Part shown: one piece after another, positions 1 to 9,213 of the stretch
How the letters are laid out: each line of letters begins with the position of its first letter
Position numbering within the stretch: the stretch's first letter is position 1
Source: Streptomyces sp. AC1-42W
GTDB taxonomy: Bacteria > Actinomycetota > Actinomycetes > Streptomycetales > Streptomycetaceae
NCBI RefSeq assembly: GCF_003248355.1
Contig: NZ_QKWY01000002.1
Span: 3,038,001 to 3,102,000, forward strand
Length of the DNA stretch: 64,000 nt
Direction of reading: 5' to 3'
Made by a program: the position numbers and the translations under genes
The notes under the pieces: generated by a model
Told to the model about the DNA's origin: nothing
The model's input: only the letters and a program-made list of their open reading frames with translations
Database searches by the model: none

Positions 1-799
1 CCTGCTGGATGGTGCGCATCACTTCGTCCAGCGGCGCGTCCGTGCGCGCCACGGCGACCAGCACCTCGCCCCGGGTCTGTGCCGAGGCGGCCGGCTGGGC
101 GGCCCGGTCCTCCTTGGCCGTGCGGCCCGCGCCGATGCCGGTGCCGAAGGTGTCGCGCACGATGGCGAAGGCCTGGTCGAGCTGTGCCTCCACATCGCCC
201 TGCCCGTCCGCCCGCAGCCAGCGGCGCAGCACATGGTTGTGCGCGGTGACGACGGCGGACGCGGCGACCTCGGCCAGCAGTGGGTCGTCGTTGCCGGGCT
301 GGTGGTCGCGCTCGTCGAAGTGGCCCAGGAGGTAGCGCGTGAACAGCCGCTCGTAGCGGGCCACCGAGGCGATCTCCGCCTGGCGCAGGGTGGGCACCTC
401 GCGGGTCAGCTTGTAGCGGGCGACGGAGACCGCGGGCTTGGCCGCGTACATCCGCATGACTTCCTTGATGCCCCGGCACACCGTGTCGAGCGGGTGCTCG
501 TGCGCCGGGGCGGCGTTCAGGACCGCCTCGGCCCGTACCAGGGTGTCGTCGTGGTCCGGGAAGATCGCCTCCTCCTTCGACCGGAAGTGCCGGAAGAAGG
601 TCCGCCGGGCCACGCCCGCCGCCCCAGCGATCTCGTCGACCGTGGTGGCCTCGTAGCCCTTCGTGGCGAAGAGTTCCATCGCCGCGGCGGCCAGCTCGCG
701 GCGCATTTTGAGTCGCTGGGCCGCGGCTCGGGTGCCTGCGGCACTTTCCGGGACGTCGGGCGCGGCGGACACACGGGAGGACCTGGCGGGCTGGGACAT
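1..799 (-). CDS. TetR/AcrR family regulator (3' end beyond window)
   Basis: Reads leftward from an ATG at 799-797 and stays open to the window edge, giving at least 266 residues, so the C-terminus is missing. The N-terminal part (about residues 30-80) has the TetR DNA-binding helices, with the typical stretch GVARRTFFRHFRSKEEAIF. The rest would be the helical ligand and dimer domain, whose ligand cannot be read from sequence. A TACGTT -10-like hexamer lies six bases before the ATG, which suggests a leaderless transcript. It is followed at higher coordinates by a 3-hydroxyacyl-CoA dehydrogenase on the same strand, about 90 bp away. Control of that gene is possible but unproven. Confidence 0.85.
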   Translation of the reverse strand, partial: MSQPARSSRVSAAPDVPESAAGTRAAAQRLKMRRELAAAAMELFATKGYEATTVDEIAGAAGVARRTFFRHFRSKEEAIFPDHDDTLVRAEAVLNAAPAHEHPLDTVCRGIKEVMRMYAAKPAVSVARYKLTREVPTLRQAEIASVARYERLFTRYLLGHFDERDHQPGNDDPLLAEVAASAVVTAHNHVLRRWLRADGQGDVEAQLDQAFAIVRDTFGTGIGAGRTAKEDRAAQPAASAQTRGEVLVAVARTDAPLDEVMRTIQQ

Positions 800-890
800 G
801 GTGTGAACGTACTGCATCGGCGCGGGGGAGCGCGCCTGCGGGGGCGGGCCGCCCGGAGGCCCGAGCAGCCCGCCCCAGCCGGCCCCCGCG

Positions 891-2672
891 TCAGCGCCGG
901 GCATATTCGCGGAAGCCGCGCCCCGTCTTGCGGCCGAGGCAGCCGGCGGCCACCAGGTGCTCAAGGAGCGGGGCGGGCGCCAGGCCGGGATCGCGGAACT
1001 CGCCGTGCAGCACCTTCTCGATGGCGAGCGAGACATCCAGGCCGACCACGTCGAGCAGCTCGAACGGGCCCATCGGGTAGCCGCCGCCCAGCTTCATCGC
1101 GGCGTCGATGTCGTCCAGCGAGGCGTAGTGCTCCTCGACCATCTTGATGGCGTTGTTGAGGTACGGGAACAGCAGCGCGTTCACGATGAAGCCGGCCCGG
1201 TCCCCGCAGTCCACCGGGTGCTTGCGCACCTTCAGGCACACCTCGTGGACCGTGGCGTGCACATCGTCGGCGGTGAGCACCGTGCGCACGACCTCGACCA
1301 GCTTCATCGCGGGCGCCGGGTTGAAGAAGTGCATCCCGACGACGTCCTCGGGCCGCCCGGTCGCCCGCGCGATCGCCACCACCGGCAGCGAGGAGGTCGT
1401 CGTCGCCAGCACCGCGCCCGGCCGGCACACCTTGTCGAGCGCGGCGAACAGCTGCCGCTTGACCGCCAGGTCCTCGGCGACCGCCTCCACGGCCAGGTCC
1501 ACCCCGGCGAACGCGTCCAGCGAGCCGGCCGGGGTGATCCGGGCCAGCGTCTCGTCCCGCGCCTCCGGCGTCAGCCGGCCCTTGCCCACCGACCGGTCCA
1601 GCGACTTGGCGATCCGGGCCTTGGCCAGGTCCGCCTTCTCCTCGCCGCGCGCGGCGAGCACCACGTCGTACCCCGCCTTGGCGAAGACCTCCGCGATGCC
1701 GGAGGCCATCGTCCCGGAGCCGGCGACGCCCACCGAACGGACCGGGCGCCCGGCGGCCTCCCCGCCGCGCGGGGCGGGCGTCAGCGCGTCCGGCACCACG
1801 GTCTGGCTGCCCGGCTCCGCGTAGGTGTAGAAGCCGCGGCCCGCCTTGCGCCCGGTCAGCCCGGCCGCGCCGAGCTGGCCCAGGACGGGCGCGGGGGCGT
1901 GCAGCCGGTCGTGCGAGGCGGCGTACATCGCCTCCAGGACCGTACGGGCCGTGTCGATGCCGATCAGGTCCAGCAGGGCCAGCGGCCCCATCGGCAGACC
2001 GCAGCCCAGCCTCATCGCCGCGTCGATGTCCTCGCGGGTGGCGTAGTTCGCCTCGTACATCGCGGCGGCCTGGTTGAGGTAGCCGAACAGCAGGCCGTCG
2101 GCGACGAATCCGGGCCGGTCGCCGACCGCGACCGGCTCCTTGCCCAGGGCGCGGGCCAGCTCCGTGACCGCCTCCACGGCGGGCGGCGCGGTCAGCACCG
2201 AGGAGACCACCTCGACCAGCTTCATCGCGGGCGCCGGGTTGAAGAAGTGCAGCCCCAGCACCCGTTCCGGGCGCTGCGACTCGGCCGCCAGCCGGGTCAC
2301 CGACAGCGCGTTGGTGCCGGTCGCCAGGATCGCGGTGGGCGAGACGATCGCGTCCAGCTCCCGGAAGACCCGCTGCTTGATCTCGTACGACTCCGGCACG
2401 ACCTCGATGACCAGCTCCGCGTCGGCGGCGGCCCGGAGTTCGGAGAAGGTACGGAAGCGGGCGAGGGTGTCGCGCCGCTCCCGCTCGGTGAGCCGGCCGC
2501 GCTCCACGGCGCGTGCGGTGGACGCCTCCAGCGAGGCGACGGCCCGGCGGGCGGCCGCGTCGTCGACGTCGATGCCGACGACCTCGCGGCCCGAGCGGGC
2601 CAGGACCTCGGCGATGCCGGTGCCCATCGTGCCGAGGCCGACGACGGCAATGGTGGAGAGAGGGGTGTCCAT
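891..2672 (-). CDS. Tandem-duplicated 3-hydroxyacyl-CoA dehydrogenase
   Basis: A 593-aa cytoplasmic enzyme expected to oxidise 3-hydroxyacyl-CoA (3-hydroxybutyryl-CoA-like) to the 3-ketoacyl-CoA with NAD+. It contains two complete copies of the family in one chain. Each copy has an N-terminal Rossmann NAD-binding motif (VVGLGTMGTGIAEVLARSG near residue 8, and VAGSGTMASGIAEVFAKAG near 310) and a C-terminal helical domain with the GLHFFNPAPAMKLVEVV or GMHFFNPAPAMKLVEVV block. Single-domain relatives are about 280-300 aa, so this is a head-to-tail duplication, a form known in actinomycetes. The start ATG at 2672 is preceded by GGAG at a good distance. The upstream 430 bp carry dyad-containing direct repeats that may regulate it. 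Confidence 0.9.
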   Translation of the reverse strand: MDTPLSTIAVVGLGTMGTGIAEVLARSGREVVGIDVDDAAARRAVASLEASTARAVERGRLTERERRDTLARFRTFSELRAAADAELVIEVVPESYEIKQRVFRELDAIVSPTAILATGTNALSVTRLAAESQRPERVLGLHFFNPAPAMKLVEVVSSVLTAPPAVEAVTELARALGKEPVAVGDRPGFVADGLLFGYLNQAAAMYEANYATREDIDAAMRLGCGLPMGPLALLDLIGIDTARTVLEAMYAASHDRLHAPAPVLGQLGAAGLTGRKAGRGFYTYAEPGSQTVVPDALTPAPRGGEAAGRPVRSVGVAGSGTMASGIAEVFAKAGYDVVLAARGEEKADLAKARIAKSLDRSVGKGRLTPEARDETLARITPAGSLDAFAGVDLAVEAVAEDLAVKRQLFAALDKVCRPGAVLATTTSSLPVVAIARATGRPEDVVGMHFFNPAPAMKLVEVVRTVLTADDVHATVHEVCLKVRKHPVDCGDRAGFIVNALLFPYLNNAIKMVEEHYASLDDIDAAMKLGGGYPMGPFELLDVVGLDVSLAIEKVLHGEFRDPGLAPAPLLEHLVAAGCLGRKTGRGFREYARR

Positions 2673-3105
2673 CAGGGGACTCCAGGGATGAGTGACGACT
2701 GAGGGGAGCGCACGGCGCGCGGGCGAGGGAAGGGCCGATGGGCCCGGCCGGCGCACGGCGTACGGGAGTTGCCTGTCGTGGTGCTCGGCACCGGGCATGA
2801 TCCACGCACGGAACCGGAAGGAACCGTGCGTGATACGCACAGGACCGGAAGGAACCGGGCGTGATCCACGCACGGGACCGGAAAATGGCGACGGACCCTG
2901 TCCCGGGGTCGCGTCTCGCGAAGCTGCCGAACCGACAAGACTCCGGGTGGCTGCGTCACCAGGCCACCGGAGCCGGCGGGAGAATGTCCCGCTCACCTGA
3001 GCTTAACCGGCGGGTAACGAGCGCGCCAGCCCTCGTCAGTTGTGGTCCCCCTCACACGAAACCGCCCTCCCAGTACGCAGAGTGCCCGCCTGTACGCTGA
3101 ACGTC
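2673..3105. promoter_or_regulatory. Intergenic region between dehydrogenase and HEAT gene
   Basis: This 433-bp divergent intergenic stretch holds no convincing gene. It contains the dyad repeats at 2793-2884, which face the dehydrogenase start, and a TACGCT -10-like hexamer at 3093-3098 placed seven bases before the HEAT-protein ATG, which suggests a leaderless start for that gene. Confidence 0.6.
2793..2884. repeat. Three imperfect ~31-bp repeats with internal dyads
   Basis: Three head-to-tail copies at 2793-2825, 2826-2856 and 2857-2884 share a CGTGAT(C)CACGCAC half followed by GGACCGGAAGGAACC or a close variant. The second copy contains a perfect inverted repeat, GTGCGT-GAT-ACGCAC. The third contains CGTGATCCACG. 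The block is about 120 bp upstream of the dehydrogenase start, so it is a plausible multi-site operator. No direct evidence names the regulator. Confidence 0.6.
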
Positions 3106-3687
3106 ATGGACGAGGAGTTGCGGTCACTGGCCCACCGATCGGCCGAGGAGGCCGCGGCGGCGGGGGAGTCGGCGGACCACCGCGCCCTGCTCGCCGCCGA
3201 CGACCCCGAGGCGCTGGCGCTGGTCCTCGTCGAGCGCGAACGCCCGCTCTGGGCCCGTGAACTCGCCGCCTTCCGGCTGGGCTGCGCCGGGGACCGCCGC
3301 GCCTTCGAGACCCTGGTCCTCCTCCTCAACCACCGCGACCCCGAACGCTGCGTCAGCGCCGCCCACGCCCTCGCCCGCCTCGGCGACCCGCGCACCCCGC
3401 GCGCGGCGGCGGCCCTCGCCACCAACCCCCTGCGCACCGCCTACGCCCTCCACCCGGTCCGCCTCCTCGCGGCCCTGCGCGCCCCCGAATCCGCCCCCGC
3501 CCTGGCCGCGACGCTGACCCGGCTGCTCGGCCCGGACGAACCGCACTGGCGCGTGGCGCTCGCCTGCGTGGAGGGCCTGGGCGGCCTCGGTGACCCGGCC
3601 GCCCGCCCGGCCCTGGAGGCGGCCCTGCCGCACCCCCGGCTCGGCGCGGCGGCGAGCGAGGCGCTGGGGCGGCTGCGGGCGGAGTGA
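3106..3687 (+). CDS. HEAT-repeat domain protein
   Basis: A 193-aa cytoplasmic protein of short Ala/Leu/Arg-rich helical pairs, such as ALVLVERERPLWARELAAF and CVSAAHALARLGDPRTPRA, that repeat about every 30 residues. This is the pattern of HEAT or PBS-lyase-like repeats that form a protein-binding solenoid. No catalytic motif is visible, so the partner is unknown. The ATG at 3106 follows a TACGCT hexamer by seven bases with no ribosome binding site, consistent with a leaderless message. It lies immediately upstream of the helicase island on the same strand, but an operator-bearing promoter region separates them, so it is probably not part of that operon. Confidence 0.8.
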   Translation: MDEELRSLAHRSAEEAAAAGESADHRALLAADDPEALALVLVERERPLWARELAAFRLGCAGDRRAFETLVLLLNHRDPERCVSAAHALARLGDPRTPRAAAALATNPLRTAYALHPVRLLAALRAPESAPALAATLTRLLGPDEPHWRVALACVEGLGGLGDPAARPALEAALPHPRLGAAASEALGRLRAE

Positions 3688-3709
3688 GCGGCCCGCCGGG
3701 ACCCGGTGT

Positions 3710-3724
3710 GTTTACGATGTAAAC
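3710..3724. promoter_or_regulatory. Inverted-repeat operator GTTTAC-GAT-GTAAAC
   Basis: This is a perfect dyad with six-base arms and a three-base centre, about 145 bp upstream of the helicase start. A second half-site, GTGAAC, follows three bases after the right arm. A near-copy (13 of 15 bases) lies upstream of the convergent HTH-methyltransferase gene at 17855-17869, so both outer promoters of the island probably bind the same regulator. Confidence 0.65.
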
Positions 3725-3868
3725 GGCGTGAACTCCGCGAGGTCGCGGCGCCCCTCGTGTACGCTTCCACGAGGCGCCGACCCCCTCGCATCTCCGGGCA
3801 GCACGGCGGCCACCATGGGGAGGCGCGGTCCCGGGCGGAACCGCGTGGGAGCGTGCGGAGGAGAACCG

Positions 3869-6800
3869 GTGGAGCAGGACACGGGCGAGGGCGCCGCCGC
3901 CGGCATGGACGTCTTCGGCGTGCACCGCGCGCTGATCGAGGACTACCACTCCTTCACCAAGGGCGGCACGGTCATCCGCGACGAGCGCGTCAGCGCCTTC
4001 GTGGAACGCGACCTGGCGGCCAAGTCGCAGTGGCCCGACCCCTGGCTCTCCCTGAACCCCTTCTTCGAGAGCGGCGGCACCGTCCTCGAACTGGCCGGAC
4101 AGGGCGTGCTGCACGCCGAGTGCGCCCGGATCTTCCAGGCGAACAAGACCCCCGGCGGCACGGACTGCGACGGCCGCCCGCTCACCCTCCACCGCCACCA
4201 GCGCGAAGCCGTCGAGGTCGCCCGCTCCGGCGCCTCGTACGTCCTGACCACCGGCACCGGCTCCGGCAAGTCCCTCGCCTACATCGTCCCGATCGTCGAC
4301 CGGGTCCTGCGCGCCCGCGAAGCCGCCGGGCCGCAGGCCGGCAAGCGGGTCCGGGCGATCATCGTCTACCCCATGAACGCCCTCGCCAACAGCCAGCTCA
4401 AGGAGCTGGAGAAGTACCTGCGCGACGGCTACGGCACCGGCCGGGAACCCGTCACCTTCGCCCGCTACACCGGCCAGGAGGACGACGCCCGCCGCAAGGA
4501 GATCCGCGACGATCCGCCGGACATCCTCCTCACCAACTACGTGATGCTGGAGCTGATGCTGACCCGGCCGGCGGACCGGGCCCACCTCATCGCCATGGCC
4601 CGCGGGCTCGACTTCCTCGTCCTGGACGAGCTGCACACCTACCGGGGCCGCCAGGGCGCCGACGTCGCCCTGCTCGTCCGCCGGGTGCGCGAAGCCTGCC
4701 GGGCCACCGAACTCCAGTGCGTCGGCACCTCGGCGACCATGTCGACCGAAGGCGGCCCCGAGGACCGGAAGAAGGTCGTCGCGGAGGTCGCCGCCACCCT
4801 CTTCGGCACCCCGGTCCGCCCCGAACACGTCATCGACGAAACCCTGGTACGCGCCACCGGACCGGCACCCGCCGCCGTCCCGGCCGAACGCCTCACCGCC
4901 CCCGCCGCCCCGCACACCTACACCGAACTCGTCCGCGACCCGCTCGCCCGCTGGATCGAGACCCGCTTCGGCCTCGCCACCGACGAGGGGACCGGCCGCC
5001 TCGTCCGGCAGCGCCCCGCGAAGATCGAGGACGCCGCGGAGGAACTCGCCGCCGAGTCCGGCGTGGACCCGGGCAGCTGCGCCGACGCCATCCGGGCCAC
5101 CCTGGAAAGCGGCTCCCGAGCCCGCCACCCCGTCACCGAACGCCCCCTGTTCGCGTTCCGGCTGCACCAGTTCCTCGCCAAGGGCGACACCGTACACGTC
5201 ACCCTGGAGGACAAGGAGACCCGCCACCTCACCCGCTCCTACCAGGTCGAGCAGCCCGGCAGCGGCGGCAAACCGCTGATGCCCCTCGCCTTCTGCCGCG
5301 AGTGCGGCCAGGAGTACCTGACCGTCTGGCGCGACGAGCAGGACGGCGACGTACGGTACGCGGCGCGCCGCGACACCGCCGCGAGCGGCGGACGCCGGGG
5401 CGACGGCTACCTCTACATCGACCCCGACCGCCCCTGGCCGGCCGACCCCCGACAGGCCGTCGCGGACCGCCGGCTGCCCGAGTCCTGGCTGGAGACCGAC
5501 GACCGGGGCCAGGAGACCGTCCGCAGGAACTACCGCGACCGGCTGCCGCGCGCCGTCCGGGTCGACGCCCACGGCTTCGAGGGCCGGGGCGACCTGGAGG
5601 CGGCGTTCATCCCGTCCCCGTTCCTCTTCTGCCCGCACTGCCAGGTCGCCTACGAGCAGACCCGCGGCCGGGACTTCGCCAAGCTCGCCACCCTCGACCA
5701 GGAGGGCCGCTCGTCGGCGGCCTCGCTCATCTCGGCCTCCGTCGTCCGCTCCCTCGAAGCGGTGCCGGAGAACGCGCTCGACAAGGAGGCGCGCAAGCTC
5801 CTCGCCTTCGTCGACAACCGCCAGGACGCCTCCCTCCAGGCCGGCCACTTCAACGACTTCGTCCAGATCACCCAGCTGCGCGGCGCCCTCCACCGGGCCG
5901 CCCTGGACGCCGGCGAGGACGGACTGCGGCACGAGGAACTGGCCTCCGCCGTGGCCGGCGCGCTCGGCCTCGCCCCGGCCGACTACACCGGCGAGAGCGA
6001 ACTCCCGCCGGGGCTCGCCCGCAACGCCGCCCGCACCCTGCGCGACGTGATCGCCTTCCGGCTCTACCTCGACCTGGAACGCGGCTGGCGCATCACCATG
6101 CCCAACCTCGAACAGACCGGGCTCCTGGAGATCGGCTACGAGGACCTCGACTGGATCGCCGGCAAGCAGGACCGCTGGACGCACACCCACGCCGCCCTGC
6201 GCGACGCGGACGCGGCCCTGCGCGCCGAGATCATGAAGGCCCTCCTCGACGAGATGCGCCGCGCCCTCGCCATCGACGTCTCCTACTTCCGCGACGACTT
6301 CGACACCCTGCGCCGGGCGAGCGAGGAACGGCTCGTCCACCCGTGGGTGCTCTCCGCCGCGGACAGGGCCGTGGTCGGCACCGCCTACCCCGGCCCCTCC
6401 CGCCCCGGCCTGGACCGCAGCGCGCTGTTCCTTTCGGCCGCCGGCCGGTTCGGCAAGTACCTCCGGCGCACCGACCGGGCCTTCCGCGACCTGCCCAAGG
6501 ACGACCTCCAGCTCGTCGTCGCGAACCTGCTCACGGTGCTCGAACGGACCGGCCTGGTGAACGAGGTCACCGCGACCCCGCAGCGCGGCGGCCCCCGCTT
6601 CGGCCGGCCGGCCGGCCCCGCCGCGACCGGCTACCGGGTCGCCGCCCAGTCCCTCATCTGGCGCGCGGGCACGGGGGAGCGCGGCGCCCCGGACCCGCTG
6701 ACCCGTACGTACCGCAACGGCGACGGGCCCCGCGTGAACACCTTCTTCCGCGACCTCTACCGCGACGCGGCGGGCGACCTCGCCGGACTGTACGCCCGCG

Positions 6801-9184
6801 AACACACGGCCCAGGTCTCCCCCGAGGAGCGCGAGAGGCGCGAGGAGGCGTTCCGCAGGGCGGAGCTGAAACTGCTCTACTGCTCGCCCACGATGGAACT
6901 CGGCGTCGACATCTCCTCGCTCAACGCCGTGCTCCTGCGGAACGTGCCGCCCACCCCCGCCAACTACGCGCAGCGCTCCGGACGGGCGGGCCGCAGCGGC
7001 AGCCCCGCCCTCGTCACCACGTACTGCGCCACCGGCAACAGCCACGACCAGTACTACTTCCACCGCTCCGCACGCATGGTCGCCGGCGCCGTCGCCCCGC
7101 CCCGGCTGGACCTCGCCAACGAGGACCTGGTCCTCTCCCACCTCCAGAGCATCTGGCTCGCGGAGACCGGGCTGAAACTGGGCCGCGCCCTCCCCGAAGT
7201 CCTCGACGTCTCGTACGCGCGCACCGGCGACCGCCCCGCCCCCGCCCTGGAACTGCGGCCGCGCGTCCTCGCCGACTCGCTCGACGCCGGAGCCCGGCAC
7301 CGTACGGTCGAAGCCGCCCTGCGCGTCCTCGCCCCGCTGCTCCCGCAGTTCGCCGAAACCACCTGGTGGTACGACGACTGGATCGAGGACCGTGTCCGCA
7401 CCGCGCCCGAGCGCTTCGACCGCGCCTTCGACCGCTGGCGCCTGCTGTTCCGGGCCGCGCTCGACGACCAGTACATCCAGAACAAGCGCCGCCTCGACTA
7501 CAGCCTCACCGAGGGCGAGCGCATCCGCGCCAATACCCGCCGCCGCGAGGCCGAGACCCAGCTCAACCTCCTGATGAACGAGAGCGCGGACAGCAAGTCC
7601 GTCCTCTCCGACTTCAACCCCTACCGCTACCTGGCCTCCGAGGGCTTCCTGCCCGGCTACTCCTTCCCGCGCCTCCCGCTGGCCGCCTACATCCCGAAGC
7701 CCGGCGGCCGGGGCGACGGCGACTACCTCCAGCGCCCCCGCTTCCTCGCCATCCGCGAATTCGGACCCGGCGCGCTCATCTACCACGAGGGCGCCCGCTA
7801 CCAGGTCACCCGCGTCCAGATCCCCCCGGACGCCTCCGGCGACCTCGCCACCACCGAGGCACGGCGCTGCGCCGGCTGCGGCTACCACCACGACCCGGCC
7901 CTGCGCGCCGACCGCTGCGAGATGTGCGGCGAACCGCTGGGCGCCGCCACGTACGGCCTGCTCCAGCTGCACACCGTGTACACCACCCGCCGCGAGCGCA
8001 TCTCGTCCGACGAGGAGGAGCGCCGCCGGGCCGGCTTCCGCCTGGAGACCTCCTACCGCTTCCAGGACCACGGCACCCGCCGGGGCCGCCTCGACGCGAC
8101 CGTGCGCGACGCCGCGGGGGAGCGGTTCGCCGAGCTGGCCTACGGCGACTCGGCGACCGTCCGCGTCACCAACACCGGGCGGGTACGCGCCCGCGAGGAC
8201 GACCCCGCCGGCTACTGGCTGGACCTCGCGGACGGCCGCTGGATGAACGACCGCGACGCCGCCGACGCCTCCGGGGACTCGGCCGAGATGCCGGTCGTCG
8301 ACGGCGACGGCAACGAGAAGCGCGGCAAGAAGCGCGTCATCCCCTACGTCGAGGACCGCCGCAACATCGTCGTCCTCACCCTGGACGAACCCCTGCCCGA
8401 AGCCGTCGCGCTCTCCGTCATGTACGCCCTGGAACGCGGCATCGAGGCGGCGTTCGAGCTGGAGGACTCCGAACTGGGCGGCGAACTCCTGCCGCCCGAC
8501 GACGGCCCCCGCGGCCGCATCCTCTTCACCGAGGCGGCGGAGGGCGGCGCGGGCGTCCTGCGCCGCCTCCAGGCCGAACCCGACGCCCTGGCCAGGGCCG
8601 CCCGCAGAGCGCTGGAGATCTGCCACTTCGACCGGGACGGCAACGACCTCGGCGGCCCGCACGAATCCCGCGCCTGCGCCCGGGGCTGCTATGAATGCCT
8701 GCTCACCTACGGCAACCAGCTCGACCACGCCGCCCTGGACCGCCACGCCGCGCGCGGCCCGCTCCTGCGCCTCGCCTCCGCCACGGCCGGGCGCCGGGAC
8801 CGGGGCGAATCCCGGACGGAACGGTTCGAACGCCTGCTGGAAGCGCGGCCCCCCGCCGAGAGCGCCCCCGCCGACCGCGCCACCGCAGAGGGCGCCCCCG
8901 ACCTCCTGGACTGGCTCCGGGCCCAGGGGCTGCGCCTCCCCGACGACGCCGACACCCTGATCACCGAGGCGAACGCCCGCGCCGACTACGTCTACCGGCT
9001 GCCCGACGTCAACGTCGCCGTATTCGTCGACCTGCCCGGCACGCCGCCCACGGGACTGCGCGACGAGGACGCCGAGGAACGCCTCTACGACGCCCGCTGG
9101 GACGTCATCCGCTTCCCGCACGACGCCGACTGGGCCGCCATCGCCGCAGCCCACCCCAGCTACTTCGGAACCGCGGCCGACTGA
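3869..9184 (+). CDS. DEAD-like helicase with DUF1998, DrmA/DrmB-like
   Basis: A 1771-aa protein predicted to move on or remodel DNA using ATP. The GTG start at 3869 has GGAGGAG five bases upstream. RecA lobe 1 has Walker A TGTGSGKS (128-135), a DELH box (253-256) and the SAT motif near 295. A long insertion carries a zinc cluster (C476, C479, C588, C591). Lobe 2 has DNRQDA near 650, MELGVD near 1009 and QRSGRAGR (1035-1042). A second cluster is C1334, C1337, C1350, C1353, and the DUF1998 signature is C1603, C1607, C1610. The last ~90 residues (ADYVY..VAVFVD..WDVIRF) resemble a Vsr/PD-(D/E)XK-type fold. The combination suggests a fusion of DISARM DrmA and DrmB functions. It heads a three-gene operon, 29 bp before the SNF2 helicase. 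A distant relation to the DNA-repair helicase MrfA is the alternative. Confidence 0.85.
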   Translation: MEQDTGEGAAAGMDVFGVHRALIEDYHSFTKGGTVIRDERVSAFVERDLAAKSQWPDPWLSLNPFFESGGTVLELAGQGVLHAECARIFQANKTPGGTDCDGRPLTLHRHQREAVEVARSGASYVLTTGTGSGKSLAYIVPIVDRVLRAREAAGPQAGKRVRAIIVYPMNALANSQLKELEKYLRDGYGTGREPVTFARYTGQEDDARRKEIRDDPPDILLTNYVMLELMLTRPADRAHLIAMARGLDFLVLDELHTYRGRQGADVALLVRRVREACRATELQCVGTSATMSTEGGPEDRKKVVAEVAATLFGTPVRPEHVIDETLVRATGPAPAAVPAERLTAPAAPHTYTELVRDPLARWIETRFGLATDEGTGRLVRQRPAKIEDAAEELAAESGVDPGSCADAIRATLESGSRARHPVTERPLFAFRLHQFLAKGDTVHVTLEDKETRHLTRSYQVEQPGSGGKPLMPLAFCRECGQEYLTVWRDEQDGDVRYAARRDTAASGGRRGDGYLYIDPDRPWPADPRQAVADRRLPESWLETDDRGQETVRRNYRDRLPRAVRVDAHGFEGRGDLEAAFIPSPFLFCPHCQVAYEQTRGRDFAKLATLDQEGRSSAASLISASVVRSLEAVPENALDKEARKLLAFVDNRQDASLQAGHFNDFVQITQLRGALHRAALDAGEDGLRHEELASAVAGALGLAPADYTGESELPPGLARNAARTLRDVIAFRLYLDLERGWRITMPNLEQTGLLEIGYEDLDWIAGKQDRWTHTHAALRDADAALRAEIMKALLDEMRRALAIDVSYFRDDFDTLRRASEERLVHPWVLSAADRAVVGTAYPGPSRPGLDRSALFLSAAGRFGKYLRRTDRAFRDLPKDDLQLVVANLLTVLERTGLVNEVTATPQRGGPRFGRPAGPAATGYRVAAQSLIWRAGTGERGAPDPLTRTYRNGDGPRVNTFFRDLYRDAAGDLAGLYAREHTAQVSPEERERREEAFRRAELKLLYCSPTMELGVDISSLNAVLLRNVPPTPANYAQRSGRAGRSGSPALVTTYCATGNSHDQYYFHRSARMVAGAVAPPRLDLANEDLVLSHLQSIWLAETGLKLGRALPEVLDVSYARTGDRPAPALELRPRVLADSLDAGARHRTVEAALRVLAPLLPQFAETTWWYDDWIEDRVRTAPERFDRAFDRWRLLFRAALDDQYIQNKRRLDYSLTEGERIRANTRRREAETQLNLLMNESADSKSVLSDFNPYRYLASEGFLPGYSFPRLPLAAYIPKPGGRGDGDYLQRPRFLAIREFGPGALIYHEGARYQVTRVQIPPDASGDLATTEARRCAGCGYHHDPALRADRCEMCGEPLGAATYGLLQLHTVYTTRRERISSDEEERRRAGFRLETSYRFQDHGTRRGRLDATVRDAAGERFAELAYGDSATVRVTNTGRVRAREDDPAGYWLDLADGRWMNDRDAADASGDSAEMPVVDGDGNEKRGKKRVIPYVEDRRNIVVLTLDEPLPEAVALSVMYALERGIEAAFELEDSELGGELLPPDDGPRGRILFTEAAEGGAGVLRRLQAEPDALARAARRALEICHFDRDGNDLGGPHESRACARGCYECLLTYGNQLDHAALDRHAARGPLLRLASATAGRRDRGESRTERFERLLEARPPAESAPADRATAEGAPDLLDWLRAQGLRLPDDADTLITEANARADYVYRLPDVNVAVFVDLPGTPPTGLRDEDAEERLYDARWDVIRFPHDADWAAIAAAHPSYFGTAAD

Positions 9185-9213
9185 CCGCACACCACGAGGA
9201 CTCGAACACCCAC

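Noticed and set aside
2793..2884. Repeat block considered as a CRISPR array
   Set aside because: Only three imperfect copies, head to tail with no spacers and no cas genes nearby.
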